From Ktedonosporobacter rubrisoli (GTDB lineage Bacteria; Chloroflexota; Ktedonobacteria; Ktedonobacterales; Ktedonobacteraceae), in the NCBI RefSeq assembly GCF_004208415.1, contig NZ_CP035758.1, forward strand, positions 2,356,001-2,420,000: a stretch of 64,000 nt of DNA. Reading direction: 5' to 3'. The translations under genes and the position numbers were made by a program. How positions within the stretch are numbered: position 1 is the first letter of the stretch; every line of letters begins with the position of its first letter. Below the pieces are notes generated by a model that saw only the letters and a list, made by a program, of their open reading frames with translations, was not told where the DNA came from and did no database searches. This document shows positions 62,776 to 64,000 of the stretch, piece by piece.

Positions 62776-62822
62776 AAATCAGTTGCTCAATGCTTTGTTC
62801 CAGTGTGGCTGTCCAGCAGGTT

Positions 62823-63260
62823 TTAGAGCCCCTGCTCCGGTACGCGGTATGGCTGCAAGGTGGCACGTACATTAGCATCAACAAAGAAGTAGATCAGGAT
62901 GGCGGCGGTGAGAATTACATCTCCAATGATCGTCCATAAGGGAGTGGAAGAGGTCGCTATTTCTGCGATACCTGCCAGGAAGCCGATGATTTCAAGTCCA
63001 ATTGTTGCCCAATAAGCCCAGAATTGGAGCTTCCACAGTCCCCAGGCCACGAAAAAGGAGACCACTCCTATGATCACAAAAATGCAGCCCAGGAGGGCGT
63101 TAGACAAAACACCTTCCCCATTTCCGTAGAATGCATACATGGCCTGGGCCGATTGTAGCAAAAAGATCAGGCTAAAGATAATGGACGCAATACCCTGTAC
63201 AATCATGAGAATAGCAACAATTGTGATCCCTAGCGGTCGTTTAGGAAGCATATCTGTCAT
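62823..63260 (-). CDS. Small four-helix membrane protein
   Basis: 145 residues with four hydrophobic segments (about 8-33, 45-72, 78-102, 108-132). PLGITIVAILMIVQGIASI opens the first helix; several Trp and a Phe-rich second half follow. Resembles small integral membrane proteins of the DUF2127-like kind, without diagnostic residues. The frame extends to 63383, but GAGAGG lies about 12 nt before the ATG at 63260, which gives a clean N-terminus. Confidence 0.7.
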   Translation of the reverse strand: MTDMLPKRPLGITIVAILMIVQGIASIIFSLIFLLQSAQAMYAFYGNGEGVLSNALLGCIFVIIGVVSFFVAWGLWKLQFWAYWATIGLEIIGFLAGIAEIATSSTPLWTIIGDVILTAAILIYFFVDANVRATLQPYRVPEQGL

Positions 63261-63950
63261 TATGCACGCCTGCCTCTCTTGTTTAAGGCCAGGTGAAGCT
63301 CTACTATTAGCGGGGCAGAAGATACAAGCAATAGCTAAACTTTGTATGCTGTGTAGCCAACCAATGCTTGCACGAAATGTCATCAGCTAGCCTGGGCCGT
63401 TCTTGCGACTCCCGCTTCTATTAGAGAATATATCCACCTGGCTTGACGCATCATCAGGTCACGTGATAGAGACACTTGGGCCGAAGCTTGTCCTTACGAT
63501 TTCTGGCTATAAATGCGCTACGAGGTTCTACGTCTGCTGTACCGAGGTTATTTGTCCTTACAAAAATTTGTTTGAGCTTTTTGAGGTGCGCACAGTTTAA
63601 TGCATTGAGCCAACCATCTAATTATAATACATTCATCAAGATAGAGAAAAAAATCCCACCTGGGATTAGCAATTTCGGCCAGCTCTCCCATTTTGGCTAT
63701 GATGGGGGCAGCTCGGCTTTTGTGCCTTGTAACCGAACGCGGAAAAGCTTGGGTGCGCATCAGGGCTTTCCAGTTCTCCAAAACGGGATTGGTGAGGGCT
63801 TCGTAGTCGTCAGGTGGCACACTCTAGAGAAGTGGAAATTTATTACCTTTATTAACACATTTGTCACTGCCAGGTTGGGAGTATATAATTGAGAAGTTGG
63901 CGTGGGCTTAGGAAGGGAAGAAGGTAAAATTTGCTAAGTGTGAGGAAGTT
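63261..63950. other. Intergenic region left of the last gene
   Basis: 690 bp. AATCCCACCTGGGATT (63652-63667) forms a short stem that on the minus strand is followed by TTTTT and could be an intrinsic terminator, although no leftward gene is evident to its right. No real ORF is seen. Confidence 0.4.
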
Positions 63951-64000
63951 ATGATTATTTTAGAGACAGAGCATTTGTTATTCCGACCATTGACGATCAC
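63951..64000 (+). CDS. GNAT-family acetyltransferase, 5' end only
   Basis: Only 16 codons before the right edge: MIILETEHLLFRPLTI, with GAGGAAGTT just before the ATG. The beta-strand LETEHLLFRPL at the N-terminus is typical of RimJ/RimL-type GNAT acetyltransferases, so the identification rests on that alone. Confidence 0.5.
   Translation, partial: MIILETEHLLFRPLTI

Noticed and set aside
63548..63820. 90-codon frame on the minus strand near the right edge
   Set aside because: It runs through the possible terminator stem and has no ribosome site or family match.
1..64000. CRISPR arrays, tRNA or rRNA genes
   Set aside because: No regularly spaced repeat series or recognisable cloverleaf or rRNA sequence was found by reading the window.

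Overview
The window is bacterial chromosome of roughly even base composition, with densely packed genes on both strands. The gene types fit a Ktedonobacteria-like member of the Chloroflexota: membrane-tethered Ser/Thr kinases with WD40 repeats or N-terminal zinc ribbons, many one-component regulators (GntR, TetR, SorC, XRE, WYL, CGNR), lipoproteins with a lipobox Cys, a T-box leader, an ABC-F protein and a cytochrome P450. This placement is inferred from gene content; no rRNA or tRNA gene is present to confirm it.

Left part (1-7.7 kb): a sugar utilisation locus. A family 4 glycoside hydrolase (cut by the left edge) and its FadR-type GntR regulator read leftward. A CUT1 ABC importer (binding protein plus two permeases, no ATPase) and an IlvD/Edd-family sugar-acid dehydratase read rightward. 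Two copies of the palindrome TTGTATACAA flank the divergent promoters. From 7.8 to 17 kb come DoxX, a divergent XRE/MFS pair, a rifampicin-phosphotransferase-like protein with a long hairpin in its leader, and a Ser/Thr kinase with a complete seven-repeat WD40 domain.

Middle (17-36 kb): a fluoroacetate-dehalogenase-like hydrolase; a proline locus in which a T-box leader (candidate specifier CCC) precedes proC and an ornithine aminotransferase gene; a glycine oxidase; a cytosolic beta-propeller gene behind an untranslated leader with its own terminator; a lipoprotein; murI; a duplicated-domain lipoprotein; a divergent CGNR/glycolipid-binding pair; a GntR gene with a hexapeptide-repeat gene; two tandem, almost identical zinc-ribbon kinases; and an ABC-F ATPase with a leader of more than 400 nt containing a candidate leader peptide.

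Right part (36-64 kb): a decayed stretch (MOSC protein, truncated aldehyde dehydrogenase, molbindin), then an eleven-gene leftward operon (50.4 to 40.1 kb). This operon combines a galactitol-type PTS (EIIB, EIIC, EIIA), a GpsA-like dehydrogenase, a SorC regulator, an FGGY kinase, a histidine phosphatase, a class II aldolase and a zinc-dependent polyol dehydrogenase, which suggests a pathway for a polyol or related sugar. Beyond it are a TetR gene with a cupredoxin membrane protein, a quinone reductase, a WYL regulator, a TetR/P450/DHA2-exporter group, a Rieske-DUF2231 protein, a hexapeptide acyltransferase, a small four-helix membrane protein and the first codons of a GNAT acetyltransferase.
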